A stretch of 6,527 bases of DNA from Candidatus Atribacter fermentans. Its GTDB lineage: Bacteria > Atribacterota > Atribacteria > Atribacterales > Atribacteraceae. Position numbers and translations under genes: made by a program. Shown piece after piece: positions 6,384-6,527 of this stretch (positions are counted from its first letter, which is position 1; each line of letters starts with the position of its first letter). Where the stretch lies: assembly GCA_012517485.1 (NCBI GenBank), contig JAAYUT010000451.1, positions 1 through 6,527 on the forward strand. The letters are read 5' to 3'. The notes beneath the pieces are model-generated. The model was not told where the DNA came from. It was given only the letters and a program-made list of their open reading frames with translations, and ran no database searches.

Positions 6384-6527
6384 TTAATCCTCTTTTTCAT
6401 CTCTATCCATATTTTCCCGGGTCAATGCCATCTCCCGGGCAATATTGGTTATTTCCTCTTCAATATTTTCTATCATATTGTAGATCCTGAAGATAAGGTA
6501 GTAGCACCCGATAAGCCCTAGTATGAG
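6384..6527 (-). CDS. DUF2304-family membrane protein, C-terminal part (5' end beyond the right edge)
   Basis: Reading the minus strand from the right edge gives 47 codons and a TAA (complement of 6384-6386). The visible part starts inside a hydrophobic helix (LILGLIGCYYLIFRIYN). A charged, helix-forming segment with IENIEEEI and NIAREMALTRE follows, and the tail is acidic. This layout, a last membrane helix followed by a short heptad-like helix ending in L/I-x-R-E/K-x-A, is what DUF2304 proteins of about 110-120 residues look like at their C-terminus. Those small three-helix proteins are often found next to membrane GT2 or dolichyl-phosphate sugar transferases, which fits this locus; their biochemical role is not established. 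The frame is open for all 48 codons to the window edge. It is convergent with the preceding glycosyltransferase gene and so belongs to a different transcript. It could be another small membrane protein with a similar tail. Confidence 0.68.
   Translation of the reverse strand, partial: LILGLIGCYYLIFRIYNMIENIEEEITNIAREMALTRENMDRDEKED

Noticed and set aside
6416..6440. Two CCCGGG palindromes 12 nt apart, able to pair as a 6-bp stem
   Set aside because: They fall on similar codon pairs (A-R-E and T-R-E) within the DUF2304 coding region, so local codon similarity explains them adequately.

Overview
The window is AT-rich and compactly coded. It reads as part of a surface-polysaccharide or glycoprotein-glycan locus. 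An archaeon of the Methanobacteriales (Methanobacterium-like) is my best guess. The reasons are archaeal-type TATA boxes ahead of genes, short weak Shine-Dalgarno matches, U-rich tracts rather than classic GC hairpins at gene ends, and an ExoA-like glycosyltransferase and a DUF2304 protein, both common in methanogens. This is inference from style and family content; no rRNA or methanogenesis marker is present.

Layout: (1) positions 2-274 hold the C-terminus of a membrane-anchored GT2 glycosyltransferase cut by the left edge. (2) A TATA-like promoter near 277-286 precedes two tandem, clearly homologous GT4 glycosyltransferases (324-1544 and 1549-2766), separated by 4 nt. (3) A Wzx-like oligosaccharide flippase lies at 2832-4265. 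(4) Two GT-A fold transferases follow: a Glyco_tranf_2_5-type enzyme (4313-5044) and a canonical GT2 with a long helical C-terminus (5119-6297). (5) After an 86-nt convergent spacer, the 3' end of a DUF2304 membrane protein is encoded on the minus strand (6384-6527, running off the right edge).

How the genes may work together: the four complete transferases would add sugars one after another to a lipid-linked oligosaccharide at the cytoplasmic face, and the flippase would move the product across the membrane. No polymerase, ligase or oligosaccharyltransferase and no nucleotide-sugar synthesis gene is visible here, so the sugar identities and the final acceptor cannot be read from this window. 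The six plus-strand genes have gaps of 4-74 nt, consistent with one or two transcription units.

No RNA gene, CRISPR array, insertion sequence or gene-free stretch over 300 bases was seen. The most notable points are the tandem GT4 duplication, an Arg-to-Trp change in a conserved motif of the second copy, and the easily missed minus-strand DUF2304 gene end.
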